Shown in pieces: positions 1 through 8,228 of a DNA stretch of 64,000 nucleotides. The translations under genes were made by a program, and so were the position numbers. Under the pieces are notes generated by a model. It did no database searches, was not told the origin of the DNA, and saw only the letters and a program-made list of their open reading frames with translations. The DNA is from an uncultured Sutterella sp. Lineage in GTDB: Bacteria; Pseudomonadota; Gammaproteobacteria; Burkholderiales; Burkholderiaceae_F. The stretch spans positions 1 through 64,000 of the forward strand of contig CAJLGW010000001.1 in the NCBI GenBank assembly GCA_905206345.1, in the 5' to 3' direction. The first letter of the stretch is position 1. The number at the start of each line of letters is the position of its first letter.

Positions 1-51
1 AGCTATTCGATCCGGGAAAAGTTATTGTCAAAACCTAATGGAAAATTTGGG

Positions 52-1146
52 TTAAATGCCGTGTTGATCGATCACATCGATAAAACCACCACCTAAGCAG
101 ACTTCGCCGTCATAAATTACGGCGCTTTGACCAGGTGTGACGGCCCATTGAGGAACGTCAAAATCCAATTTGAAAGCCTCTTCTGAACTCTCGGCAATAC
201 GGCAAGCACCGTCGGTTTGACGATAACGCGTTTTAACAGTTAATTCAGAACCGGCAAGCGGGGCAACGCCGGATACCCAATTAGGCATTACAGCTGTCAA
301 ATGATGACTTAATAACCACGGATGGTCATGGCCTTGCGCAATCCAAAGCGTGTTCGTAGCAAGATCCTTGCGGGCAACAAACCACGGTTCGCCATTGCCG
401 TCACGACTGCCACCGACACCAATGCCCTTGCGTTGACCTAAGGTATAGAAAGCCAAGCCCATGTGTTCACCGACGACTTTCCCGTCGGTTGTCTTCATGG
501 GGCCGGGGTGTGTGGGCAAATAACGGTTTAAGAACTCTCTAAAGGGACGTTCACCAATAAAGCAAATGCCCGTAGAGTCTTTTTTCTTAGCGTTGGGCAA
601 ACCGATTTCTTCAGCAATTTTTCGCACTTGCGTTTTGCGCAATTCACCCACAGGGAAGATGGCCTTGCTGATTTGTTCTTGCGTTAAACGGTGCAAGAAG
701 TAGCTTTGGTCTTTCGTTTCATCTAAACCGCGCAACAATTGCGTTTTACCATCGACTTCACGAACGCGAGCGTAGTGACCGGTGGCGATTTTTTCGGCAC
801 CCATGGCCATGGCGTGATCTAAGAAGGCACGGAACTTGATTTCGGCATTGCAAAGCACGTCAGGATTGGGCGTACGGCCGGCAGAGTATTCACGAAGGAA
901 ATCAGCAAAAACGCGATCTTTATATTCTTTGGCAAAGTTGACAGCTTCAATATCAATGCCAACCACATCAGCCACAGCCGTGGCATCAATGAAGTCTTGG
1001 CGAGAAGAACAGTACTCACTGTCATCATCGTCTTCCCAATTCTTCATGAAAAGACCGATCACATCGTAGCCTTGTTGCTTAAGAAGGTAGGCGGAAACGG
1101 CGGAATCCACGCCACCCGACAAACCGACAACAACTCGTTTGCTCAT
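52..1146 (-). CDS. mnmA: tRNA-specific 2-thiouridylase MnmA
   Basis: MnmA installs the 2-thio group on U34 of tRNA Lys, Glu and Gln, using ATP and sulfur relayed by the Tus proteins. The 364-residue product has the N-terminal PP-loop SGGVDS (about residues 10-15), the NPDVLCN motif with the catalytic Cys near residue 99, and the second catalytic Cys in STGICFIGE near residue 195, so it looks fully active. Length is normal for the family. An in-frame GTG lies 15 bp upstream, but the ATG at 1146 sits 5 nt after AAAGGG and starts the typical [12 protein letters not shown] sequence, so I chose it. The gene is divergent from the flavoprotein gene at 1238, with about 90 bp between them for both promoters. 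Confidence 0.96.
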   Translation of the reverse strand: MSKRVVVGLSGGVDSAVSAYLLKQQGYDVIGLFMKNWEDDDDSEYCSSRQDFIDATAVADVVGIDIEAVNFAKEYKDRVFADFLREYSAGRTPNPDVLCNAEIKFRAFLDHAMAMGAEKIATGHYARVREVDGKTQLLRGLDETKDQSYFLHRLTQEQISKAIFPVGELRKTQVRKIAEEIGLPNAKKKDSTGICFIGERPFREFLNRYLPTHPGPMKTTDGKVVGEHMGLAFYTLGQRKGIGVGGSRDGNGEPWFVARKDLATNTLWIAQGHDHPWLLSHHLTAVMPNWVSGVAPLAGSELTVKTRYRQTDGACRIAESSEEAFKLDFDVPQWAVTPGQSAVIYDGEVCLGGGFIDVIDQHGI

Positions 1147-1237
1147 AAAAACCCTTTGCACTAAAAATATTCAATGCGCTAATTATAAGCAAGCGTTACA
1201 ATATCGGCTTTGATTTTGTTTTTGATTTCCGAGTGTT

Positions 1238-2329
1238 ATGAGTTTAGAAAAGCTTATTCGAGAAAGAACGCAGCACTTGTGTTCGCGCTTACAGATTAAG
1301 GTGCCAATCATTGGATCTCCCATGGTGGGTGTGGTGACGCCTGCGATGGTGGCGGCGATCAGTAATGCCGGTGGCTTGGGCGTTTTGCCTTGTGGTTTTA
1401 TGACGGCTGAAGAAATTGCCACCGAAGTGGCCAAGGTGAGAGCGCTCACCGATAAGCCTTTTGCACTCAATATCCGTGTCGAAGCGCGTGAACCGGAAGA
1501 TCCCGCAAAAACGCAACAAGTCTTTGACGCTTTAGAACCCTTGCGTGATGAATTAAACGTCCCTCATGTGTTGGGGACGGTGCCCTCTTTTGAAGAACAG
1601 TTCGAAGCCATCGTTAATGCTCAAGTGCCGGTGGTTTCCTTTAGTTTCGGTGGCCCTCGAGAAGAGTTTGCCGAGAAGTTGGAAGCAATGGGCGTGGAGA
1701 TGATGGGAAGCGTTAACTCCACGCGCGAAGCTAAAGTTTTAAAGGTCGCAGGGTGTGGCACGGTTATTGCTCAAGGCGTAGAAGCCGGTGGCCCTCGTCA
1801 ATACTTTGAAAATCCCTTAGAGGCCTCTAAGGTGGGTTTGATGGCGTTGTTGCCTCCTGTGCGTCGCGTTTGTGGTGAAACGATTGATGTGGTTGCCGCC
1901 GGTGGCATGATGTCGGCTCAAGCGATGTTGGCGAGCATTCTTTTAGGCGCCAATGGCGTGCAAATTGGTTCCCTTTTGGTTCGCTCTTCGGAATCTGCTT
2001 GGCCTCAAGCCCTTAAAGATCAAGTGCCTTGGTGCGATGATGCGTCAACGCGTTTTTCCAATTGGGCAACAGGTCGTGAAACTCGTGTGATTCCGACGGG
2101 GTTATTTGAGGCTCTTAAGGATGCTGAGTTGCCCGTGAGCCCTTATCCGGGTCAATACAAGGCAATGTCAGAAGTCTATCGCGGGGCGATCAATGAAAAC
2201 CGTGCCGACTTATTGGAAATGCCCTTGGGACAAGCGGCGCAATTAGCACCTGCGCAAGACACAAAAACGATTATTGACACGTTAATACGTGATTTTGAAA
2301 CCATGTTAGGGGAAGACTGTGGCGATTAA
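1238..2329 (+). CDS. nitronate monooxygenase/FabK-like FMN-dependent TIM-barrel protein
   Basis: A 363-residue protein of the 2-nitropropane dioxygenase / FabK fold (FMN-binding TIM barrel). Family hallmarks are the N-terminal PIIGSPMVGVVTPAM segment, SNAGGLGVLP, DKPFALNIRV, the central QGVEAGG loop, and VVAAGGMMSAQAMLA with GANGVQIGS, which form the phosphate-binding end of the barrel. In class I nitronate monooxygenases and FabK the central loop reads EAGGH or ESGGH, with a His important for catalysis; here that position is Pro (P186). The substrate is therefore uncertain and nitronate oxidation should not be assumed. The stop overlaps the downstream nicotinamidase-like gene by 11 bp, which suggests translational coupling. 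Confidence 0.85.
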   Translation: MSLEKLIRERTQHLCSRLQIKVPIIGSPMVGVVTPAMVAAISNAGGLGVLPCGFMTAEEIATEVAKVRALTDKPFALNIRVEAREPEDPAKTQQVFDALEPLRDELNVPHVLGTVPSFEEQFEAIVNAQVPVVSFSFGGPREEFAEKLEAMGVEMMGSVNSTREAKVLKVAGCGTVIAQGVEAGGPRQYFENPLEASKVGLMALLPPVRRVCGETIDVVAAGGMMSAQAMLASILLGANGVQIGSLLVRSSESAWPQALKDQVPWCDDASTRFSNWATGRETRVIPTGLFEALKDAELPVSPYPGQYKAMSEVYRGAINENRADLLEMPLGQAAQLAPAQDTKTIIDTLIRDFETMLGEDCGD

Positions 2330-2960
2330 GATTTTTACGGCACTTTTGGTGCAAGACGTTCAAAACGATTATTTAACCTATGGCGTACGTCCTGTTGAAG
2401 GCGCAGAGGCCGTCTTTGCACCGATTTCTGAAATGGCAAAAACGTTTGAGCGCGTGATTGTGGCTCAAGACTATAAGCCTGAAAATCACATCAGTTTTGT
2501 GGACAATCACACCGGTCGCACGGTGGGTGAAACCGTAGAATCTGAATTCGGTCCCGTGGTTTTAACGCAAAAGTGCTGCGTCGAAGGCACGCAAGGCGCC
2601 GATATGCCTCGCCAAATGCCCTTGCCGATGTCTCGTATTATTGCGATTTTAAAAGGCGTTCAAGCCGGTGTGAATAGCTATTCGGCTTTTTTAGAAGCTG
2701 ATCGCAAAACCGAAACGGGGTTAGTTGCCTATTGCAAGGATCGATTTGTTAATCGCATTTATTTGTGTGGCTTAAACGTTGATGATTCTTTGATCCGTAC
2801 GGCGTTTGATGCCCTTCACTATGAAATTGAAGTCTATTGGGTTAAAGACGCCGTGGCAGGAATCGAAGCCGATCGGGATGCCTTTAAATTAAAGAGTTTA
2901 GAGGATCATGGCGTGCATTTTGTCACCATGCAAGAGGTATTAGAGCGAGAAATTCTTTAA
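2319..2960 (+). CDS. nicotinamidase/isochorismatase-fold protein lacking the catalytic Cys
   Basis: A 213-residue cysteine-hydrolase fold protein, related to nicotinamidase PncA by overall motif order. The N-terminal Asp (D13 in QDVQNDY) and the catalytic-type Lys (K112 in ILKG, followed by SYSAF) are kept. The metal site usually written DWHPxxH reads D51-Y-K53-P-E-N-H57, so one His ligand is Lys. The usual HCV segment reads CCV. The loop that normally carries the nucleophile (GLATDYCV) reads GLNVDDSL, placing Ser157 where Cys is expected. The start is a GTG inside the end of the upstream flavoprotein gene. It is followed by a strong terminator. It may be a pseudoenzyme or may have a different chemistry. 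Confidence 0.85.
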   Translation: MAIKIFTALLVQDVQNDYLTYGVRPVEGAEAVFAPISEMAKTFERVIVAQDYKPENHISFVDNHTGRTVGETVESEFGPVVLTQKCCVEGTQGADMPRQMPLPMSRIIAILKGVQAGVNSYSAFLEADRKTETGLVAYCKDRFVNRIYLCGLNVDDSLIRTAFDALHYEIEVYWVKDAVAGIEADRDAFKLKSLEDHGVHFVTMQEVLEREIL

Positions 2961-2982
2961 TAATTTCTGAGGAAAATATCTT

Positions 2983-3013
2983 AAAAAGAGCGGTGCAATC
3001 CGCTCTTTTTTTT
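2983..3013 (+). terminator. rho-independent terminator after the flavoprotein/PncA-like operon
   Basis: Perfect 11-bp stem AAAAAGAGCGG / CCGCTCTTTTT around a 6-nt loop, continuing into a run of T. Confidence 0.92.
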
Positions 3014-3130
3014 GTAAAATGCCTTGAACGATCATGAAATTTTGATTAGTATCAAAAAAAAAATTTGAGTTTACGAATGTAACTCACTTCACACCCCACT
3101 CGCATTGGCGAGCTTGAAAGGAGAAGTTCC

Positions 3131-4660
3131 ATGCTTCATCATGAATCTAGTATTGAAATTGGTGCGTTAAGTAACAAGTCCAAGATCATACCTCTTATCA
3201 TTGGGCCGCTTTTAGCCTTGGCCCTGTACTTTATTCTTCCTGAATCGTACCAAAACACGGCCGGTCAAACGGTGGAATTTAGCCATGCCGGTCGCGCCTG
3301 CGCAGGGATCGTTTTGTGGATGGCAACGTGGTGGTTTACCGAGGCTGTACCGATTGCCGTTACGTCATTGTTGCCCATTGTGCTTTTCCCGCTTTTTGGT
3401 GTTTTGAGTCCTTCTGAAACGCTCAAAAATTATGCCAACAGCACGATTTTCCTCTTCATGGGTGGCTTTTTGATTGCTGCCGGTATTGCTCGTTGGCATT
3501 TAGACCGTCGTATCGCTTTGTTGACGATTCGAGTGTTTGGGACGAAGCCACAACAAATTATTCTGGGTTTGTTGGTGGCGACGGGCTTTTTGTCCGCTTG
3601 GGTCAGTAACACGGCCACGGCTGCCATGATGGTGCCGATCGCTTTGGCGGTTTTGGGTGTGGTTCGTAATACGCGTGGTGATGAACCGATTGATAAGCGA
3701 GAGTACAACTTTGGCGTTAGCGTCTTGTTGTCCATCGCTTACGGCGCAAGCTTGGGTGGTGTTTTAACGTTGATCGGTACGCCGCCTAACGGGATTTTTG
3801 TTCGCTTTGTTGAACAAATGTATGGCGTGAATGTGAACTTTTTGGAATGGATGAAGGTTTCGATTCCGATTGTTGGCATTTTGATGGCTAGCACTTACTT
3901 CCTGATGACCAAGTTCTTGTTCCGTGAACAAATCTCGGAATTGCCCGGTGGCAAAGAATGGGTCAAAAACGAAATCTCTCGTTTAGGGCCTTTGAGTAAA
4001 GGCGAAAAGATTGTGTTGACGGTCTTTGTGACGGCTGCCGCTTTGTGGTGCTTTGGTCCTTTGATTCGTGGTTTTGAAGTTGATGGTATTCGTCCCTTTA
4101 AAGACTTGAGCGACACCGTGATCGCTATGGGTGCGGGCATCATTTTGTTCATCATCCCGGTGGATATTAAGCGCGGCGTGCACGCATTGGATTGGTCGAG
4201 TGCTTCTGAAGCCGTGGCTTGGGACGTGCTTTTGCTCTTCGGTGGCGGTTTGACGATGGCGCACGCTATCCAAACGACGGGGATGGCCAGTGTTGTGGGT
4301 TCGGCTGCGATCGTTTTTGCCGGCTTGCCCGATATCGCTGTTGCCGGCGGTATTACGACGTTGGCCGTCTTTGCTTCTGAATTTACGTCCAACACGGCTT
4401 TGGCCGCAACGATGATGCCTTTGGTGGCGGCTATTGCTGAGTCCATCAATATGCATCCGGAATCCTTGTTAATTTGCACGACGGTGGGTGCCTCAATGGC
4501 CTTCATGATGCCGGTGGGTACGCCCCCGAATGCCATCATCTTTGGGACGGGTCGTATTCGTATCACTGAGATGATTCGTGCGGGCTTCTGGCTTAACATC
4601 ATCTCCATTATCGTGATTACGTTGGTGACGTCAGTCATTTCGTTGGGCGTGATTCCCTAA
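3131..4660 (+). CDS. DASS (SLC13) family sodium/dicarboxylate-type symporter
   Basis: A 509-residue inner-membrane carrier of the divalent anion:Na+ symporter family. It shows the two family Ser-Asn-Thr signatures, SNTATAAMM (about residues 158-166) and TSNTALAATMMPL (about 420-432), each in a re-entrant hairpin that binds Na+ and the carboxylate. About eleven to thirteen hydrophobic segments are visible, and GTPPNGIFV and GTPPNAIIFG are the paired inverted-repeat motifs. The ATG follows GAAAGGAGAA. A C4-dicarboxylate such as succinate, fumarate or malate is the likely substrate from the family and from the neighbouring DcuC gene, but citrate or sulfate-type anions are not excluded. It stands alone between two terminators. 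Confidence 0.9.
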   Translation: MLHHESSIEIGALSNKSKIIPLIIGPLLALALYFILPESYQNTAGQTVEFSHAGRACAGIVLWMATWWFTEAVPIAVTSLLPIVLFPLFGVLSPSETLKNYANSTIFLFMGGFLIAAGIARWHLDRRIALLTIRVFGTKPQQIILGLLVATGFLSAWVSNTATAAMMVPIALAVLGVVRNTRGDEPIDKREYNFGVSVLLSIAYGASLGGVLTLIGTPPNGIFVRFVEQMYGVNVNFLEWMKVSIPIVGILMASTYFLMTKFLFREQISELPGGKEWVKNEISRLGPLSKGEKIVLTVFVTAAALWCFGPLIRGFEVDGIRPFKDLSDTVIAMGAGIILFIIPVDIKRGVHALDWSSASEAVAWDVLLLFGGGLTMAHAIQTTGMASVVGSAAIVFAGLPDIAVAGGITTLAVFASEFTSNTALAATMMPLVAAIAESINMHPESLLICTTVGASMAFMMPVGTPPNAIIFGTGRIRITEMIRAGFWLNIISIIVITLVTSVISLGVIP

Positions 4661-4680
4661 ACGACTATTCTTTATAGAAG

Positions 4681-4713
4681 AAAGGCTCTGAGTCGAAAGA
4701 TTTCAGAGCCTTT
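4681..4713. terminator. bidirectional terminator between the DASS carrier and LysR genes
   Basis: Perfect inverted repeat AAAGGCTCTGA / TCAGAGCCTTT with an 11-nt loop, lying between two convergent stop codons. Confidence 0.85.
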
Positions 4714-4716
4714 AAC

Positions 4717-5679
4717 TTAAATTGGGACGTTATATTGCTGCTGCAAAATGCGCTTTCGTTCCGTTTCAATCTCGCGTCGTTTCTGAACGTACCATTCAAT
4801 GAAAATTTGAACGCGTTTTAACTTTGTGGCTTCAAGCGTTGAGGCGATGTAGTAGTCCAAGTTAGGGGCGTGCCAACCATTTAAAACGGGGATTAATTCT
4901 CCACTCATCAATTCTTTATAGCAATGGTGCATAGGGATGTCAGCAATAATGCCGGCACCAGCAAGCGCGGCTTCTTTAACGGCCTTCATGCTATTAACAC
5001 GCAAGGTAGAGTGCCACTCATAGGTGCGACGGTCACCGGCTAATTCCAACACTTTTTCTTGACGGCGATGGCGTCCCGTGTATACGATGCCAAAGTGCGA
5101 GCGAAGATCTTCAGGCGTCTTAGGCATTCCGTGATTTTTCACGTACTCGGGAGAAGCGCATGGGATGAAAACGGAACGAGAAACCCAATTTTCAATGAGA
5201 TTGGGGTTATTCACGGGACCGTAATAGAACATGACATCGGTTTGCCCGCGCATGTAGGTACGAGGATCATCGTCGGCGATGATATCGAACGTGATGTGCG
5301 GGTACTTTTGTTGAAATTCGCCCAAGATTGGAAGAATTTGCGATTGCATGAAGCCGGGTCTGGCCCCGAATCGGATGATGCCGCTATCTTGTTCGCCCTT
5401 GGTCGAGAGTGTTAATAGGGATTGATTGAACTCTTCCCAAATGGGCTGCAGTTTGTCTCTGGCTTGCAGGGCAAATTGGGTTGGAGCAATAGTGGGGCCG
5501 TTGCGAATGAGTAATTCGTGGCCCACGTCACTTTCAAGCGCTTTAATCAAGCGCGAGACTTGTGTTCGATCCAATCCTCGTTGATCTGCCACGCGCGCAA
5601 GGGACTGTTCCTCAATGACACGGAACAATAATTCCCAAACCTCGAGGTGAAATCGCTTTCGATTAAGCAATTGATCCAT
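4717..5679 (-). CDS. LysR-family transcriptional regulator
   Basis: A 320-residue LysR-type regulator. The first 65 or so residues form the winged helix-turn-helix (RVADQRGLDRTQVSRLIKALE is the recognition region). The rest fits the two-lobed periplasmic-binding-protein-like effector domain, with GIIRFGARPGFMQSQILPIL at its start. It is divergently transcribed from dcuC (5905) across a 225-bp A+T-rich gap and convergent with the DASS carrier. This layout suggests it controls C4-dicarboxylate uptake, sensing a dicarboxylate or related acid; this is inferred from position only. The start at 5679 gives the usual short N-terminus before the HTH. Confidence 0.88.
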   Translation of the reverse strand: MDQLLNRKRFHLEVWELLFRVIEEQSLARVADQRGLDRTQVSRLIKALESDVGHELLIRNGPTIAPTQFALQARDKLQPIWEEFNQSLLTLSTKGEQDSGIIRFGARPGFMQSQILPILGEFQQKYPHITFDIIADDDPRTYMRGQTDVMFYYGPVNNPNLIENWVSRSVFIPCASPEYVKNHGMPKTPEDLRSHFGIVYTGRHRRQEKVLELAGDRRTYEWHSTLRVNSMKAVKEAALAGAGIIADIPMHHCYKELMSGELIPVLNGWHAPNLDYYIASTLEATKLKRVQIFIEWYVQKRREIETERKRILQQQYNVPI

Positions 5680-5797
5680 TAGTATTTTCCCTAAAATTGC
5701 AAAAATTGCACGATAAGACGTGAAAATCTATCTTTATTTTAAAACAATAATCAGAAAGATTGACTGATTTTATTAAGAAAATTAAATTTCCCTAGAA

Positions 5798-5816
5798 ATT
5801 ATTATGTATGAATAAT
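5798..5816. promoter_or_regulatory. candidate LysR operator in the lysR-dcuC gap
   Basis: A 19-bp dyad ATTATT-7-AATAAT, which contains the T-N11-A pattern of LysR boxes. It lies between the divergent lysR and dcuC genes, about 40 bp upstream of a good dcuC -10 hexamer (TATAAT at 5854-5859). The region is very A+T-rich, so the dyad could be chance. Confidence 0.35.
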
Positions 5817-5904
5817 AGTGCAAAAATCTCATGATGAAATAAAATCTCTTTTCTATAATTCTCCCTCATGATTGTCAAAAAATAGTGTGAAAGGACTTTA
5901 GAAG

Positions 5905-7158
5905 ATGGTCTGGGTCGGTTTACTGATTGTGATTGGAACGTTCGCGTTAATTATCAAAAATTACGAAACGCGAATGACGTTGTTTTTATCCGGTGCGCTG
6001 ATGGCCCTTTTGGGGGGCGACCTAGTGATGGCTGCCAATGCTTTTATTAAGCAATTTACCAATAGCGGTTTGGTGCCGATCGTTTGTACGGTGATGGGGT
6101 TTTCGTATGTGATTCGGGTCACGAAGTGTTCGGAACACTTGGTGGCCGTGGTCACGGGGCTCTTAAGTCACGTCAAGCTTTTTGTGGTGCCGGGCGCCGT
6201 CATTGTGACCTTCTTTTTAAATATTTCGCTGCCGTCTGCGGCCGGTGTTTCCGCTGCGGTCGGCACACTTTTGATTCCGATGTTGTTGGCCTTGCGCGTT
6301 AAGCCCGTGATGGCCGGCAGTGCCGTTTTCTTGGGGACCTGGGGTTCGGTCATTTCCCCAGGGTTTATGTTTAATCCTCTAGTCGCTGATATGGCAAAGA
6401 CGGATGTGATGACCGTGATTGCAGCGATTGCTCCTGCCGTGCTTTGTGGTTTGGCAGTGGCGGTTGCAATCTTGGCCATCACATCTCTTTTTTTGAAAGA
6501 GGGGGTGGGAACATCTCCCGTGAGTTTACAAAGCGCTTTGCCTGAGGATTTTAAGATTAACGGACTTTATGCCATCGTCCCCGTGGTACCGCTTTTATTG
6601 TTGGTTTTGGGCTCTAAGCAAGTGGGTATCTTGCCCTACATCACAGTACCCCAATCCATGATTATCGGTGTGGTTTTAGCGATTGTGGTGACGCGTTCTT
6701 CGCCGGGGCAAACGACCAAAGAATTTTTCCGCGGTGCCGGTGACAGTTTCTGCGAAGTGATTGGTTTGATGGCGTGCGCCGCCATGTTCTGTGCAGGGAT
6801 GGAGCAAATCGGTTTGACGGGTGCACTCTTAGATGCCATGAAAAACTCCACATCGGCAACGCAAGTAGCCGCCACGGCCGGTCCTTTCTTGATGTCCGTG
6901 GTATCGGGTTCAGGTAATGCTGCCTCGTTAGCCTTCATCGGCACGGTGGTACCGCACGCCCCGGAATTCGGTTACACCATTACGGAATTGGGGGGCGTGG
7001 CGCAAGTCTCAGCCGCTTTGGGCCGCACGATGTCGCCCGTGGCAGCGAGCGCCATCATTTGTGCTCGATTGGCCGGTGTCAATCCGATGTCGATGGCTAA
7101 GCGCAATGCATTGCCGACCATCGCCGCTGCAACAACGATTTCGCTTTTGTTGTTGTAA
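5905..7158 (+). CDS. dcuC: DcuC-family C4-dicarboxylate transporter
   Basis: A 417-residue polytopic membrane protein with about eleven hydrophobic helices. The sequence matches the DcuC type of anaerobic C4-dicarboxylate carriers, which exchange fumarate for succinate or export succinate during fumarate respiration or fermentation. Typical stretches are the helix with VTKCSEHLV, the loop LPSAAGVSAAVGTLLIPM and the C-terminal AALGRTMSPVAASAIICA. The start lies 9 nt after GAAAGGA. A TATAAT at 5854 may be its -10 element. The divergent LysR gene is the obvious candidate regulator. Other members of the same ion-transporter superfamily, for example basic amino acid or short-chain fatty acid carriers, are less likely. 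Confidence 0.86.
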   Translation: MVWVGLLIVIGTFALIIKNYETRMTLFLSGALMALLGGDLVMAANAFIKQFTNSGLVPIVCTVMGFSYVIRVTKCSEHLVAVVTGLLSHVKLFVVPGAVIVTFFLNISLPSAAGVSAAVGTLLIPMLLALRVKPVMAGSAVFLGTWGSVISPGFMFNPLVADMAKTDVMTVIAAIAPAVLCGLAVAVAILAITSLFLKEGVGTSPVSLQSALPEDFKINGLYAIVPVVPLLLLVLGSKQVGILPYITVPQSMIIGVVLAIVVTRSSPGQTTKEFFRGAGDSFCEVIGLMACAAMFCAGMEQIGLTGALLDAMKNSTSATQVAATAGPFLMSVVSGSGNAASLAFIGTVVPHAPEFGYTITELGGVAQVSAALGRTMSPVAASAIICARLAGVNPMSMAKRNALPTIAAATTISLLLL

Positions 7159-7185
7159 GAGAAAAAGTTTCGAGAGAGTAGAGAG

Positions 7186-7229
7186 TGCCGCCATTGCTTC
7201 TCATTTGGGAGCAATAGCGGCATTCTTTT
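7186..7229. terminator. bidirectional terminator between dcuC and the PRTase gene
   Basis: Stem TGCCGC-C-ATTGCT / AGCAAT-A-GCGGCA with one internal mismatch. It is followed on the plus strand by a T-rich stretch ending in TATTTTTT, and lies between convergent genes. Confidence 0.85.
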
Positions 7230-7829
7230 CTATTTTTTGAGTTCTTCCATTTCTTTGAGCGTATGAATCGGCGTAAAGGTACCGTCATCGTTGGCTCTAA
7301 AGACATAGTGTTCTTTTAAGTAAATCAAGTCAGGGCGACCGACGCTTTCTAGTTCGGCCAAAATGGCAGCGCGTGCAACCACTTTTGCGCCTGCGGCCGT
7401 TGCCAATTCTTCAATGGCTTTCAGTGATTCGCCCGTGGCAAAGACGTCATCAATCAAAGCGACGCGTTTGCCCTTAATACGCTCAGCGTCGGCACCGTCG
7501 AGCCACAAGGTTTGCTCTTTTTGTGTCGTGACAGAGTGCAAGGTATGAGAGAGCGCATTTTGCATGTAGGGCTTGTAGCTTTTACGAGCAACGATAAAGT
7601 CTTTCATGCCCATGATGCGACTCATTTCATAGGTAAGAATGATGCCTTTGGCTTCAGCTGTCATCAAAAGGTCAACTTCGGGCAAACGTTTGACAAGCTC
7701 GGGAGCGGCGGCTTGAACTAACTCGGTGTCGGATAACACCACAAAACTGGCCAGTGCCAACTTGTCTGCGACGCGGACATAAGGCAATTTGCGCTTAATG
7801 CCTAATAATTCAAAGTCAAAGTACTTCAT
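7230..7829 (-). CDS. adenine phosphoribosyltransferase-like PRTase
   Basis: A 199-residue type I phosphoribosyltransferase. The PRPP-binding loop is unmistakable: VALIDDVFATGES (about residues 124-136), with the two acidic residues and TG of the family. Such enzymes join a purine base to PRPP to make the nucleotide. Length and the N-terminal half (TAEAKGIILTYEMSRIMG, ARKSYKPY) resemble adenine or xanthine PRTases. The next minus-strand gene upstream encodes an adenosine deaminase-like enzyme, so purine salvage is the likely setting. Adenine, hypoxanthine and xanthine cannot be told apart from sequence alone, so no symbol is given. Confidence 0.82.
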   Translation of the reverse strand: MKYFDFELLGIKRKLPYVRVADKLALASFVVLSDTELVQAAAPELVKRLPEVDLLMTAEAKGIILTYEMSRIMGMKDFIVARKSYKPYMQNALSHTLHSVTTQKEQTLWLDGADAERIKGKRVALIDDVFATGESLKAIEELATAAGAKVVARAAILAELESVGRPDLIYLKEHYVFRANDDGTFTPIHTLKEMEELKK

Positions 7830-8005
7830 TGTCAGAATACTCCCTCAAAAACCAATAATAGGAACAGCCTCAATTGTAACGAAAGATCGTCTGATTCGTT
7901 GTTTTTGTTTTTAACTATGGTGCCTATATATTTAGTACAAAAGGTACAACAGGTGGCCAATATATTGTGTTATATTGAAAATCACATTAGAAAAGGAGAA
8001 TGAAA

Positions 8006-8179
8006 ATGGACGAAAAGATTCAATTAAAAGACAGCGAACGTCAACCCTGTGAAGTGTGGACCCGAGTGATGGGTTACCATCGTCCGGTTTCGTCTTTCAA
8101 TGTGGGTAAGAAGGGTGAATTTGCTGAGCGCAAGTACTTTGAAGAAAAGAAGTGCCACTTAGACGAACCCGCCAAATAA
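8006..8179 (+). CDS. 57-residue stand-alone NrdD glycyl-radical-domain-like protein
   Basis: A short gene with a very good ribosome site (AAAAGGAG, 7 nt before the ATG). The product reads QPCEVWTRVMGYHRPVSSF in its middle. That closely resembles the C-terminal glycyl-radical region of class III anaerobic ribonucleotide reductase NrdD, where the radical Gly sits in R-V-x-G-Y (here G23). The catalytic barrel and the Cys-x-x-Cys zinc motifs of a full NrdD are absent; only two Cys are present. It could act like a spare glycyl-radical domain, as YfiD does for PFL, or be a small accessory subunit. An upstream ATG at 8000 is in frame but too close to the ribosome site. A terminator follows directly. 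Confidence 0.75.
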   Translation: MDEKIQLKDSERQPCEVWTRVMGYHRPVSSFNVGKKGEFAERKYFEEKKCHLDEPAK

Positions 8180-8185
8180 CAAAAA

Positions 8186-8207
8186 GAGGATCGAAAATTC
8201 GATCCTC
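8186..8207. terminator. terminator after the NrdD-like mini-gene
   Basis: Perfect 10-bp stem GAGGATCGAA / TTCGATCCTC with a 2-nt centre, then a T-rich stretch. It sits between convergent genes and may serve both. Confidence 0.82.
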
Positions 8208-8228
8208 AATTTGTTTTAAGACCTTCGA

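Noticed and set aside
3895..4638. 247-codon minus-strand frame inside the DASS transporter gene
   Set aside because: It is the antisense shadow of a clear transporter; composition is odd (Ile, Met, Thr, Lys runs), with no ribosome site or domain.
7880..8000. FNR or CRP site before the NrdD-like mini-gene
   Set aside because: Only half-sites such as TTGA and TCACA are seen, with wrong spacing; not supportable.
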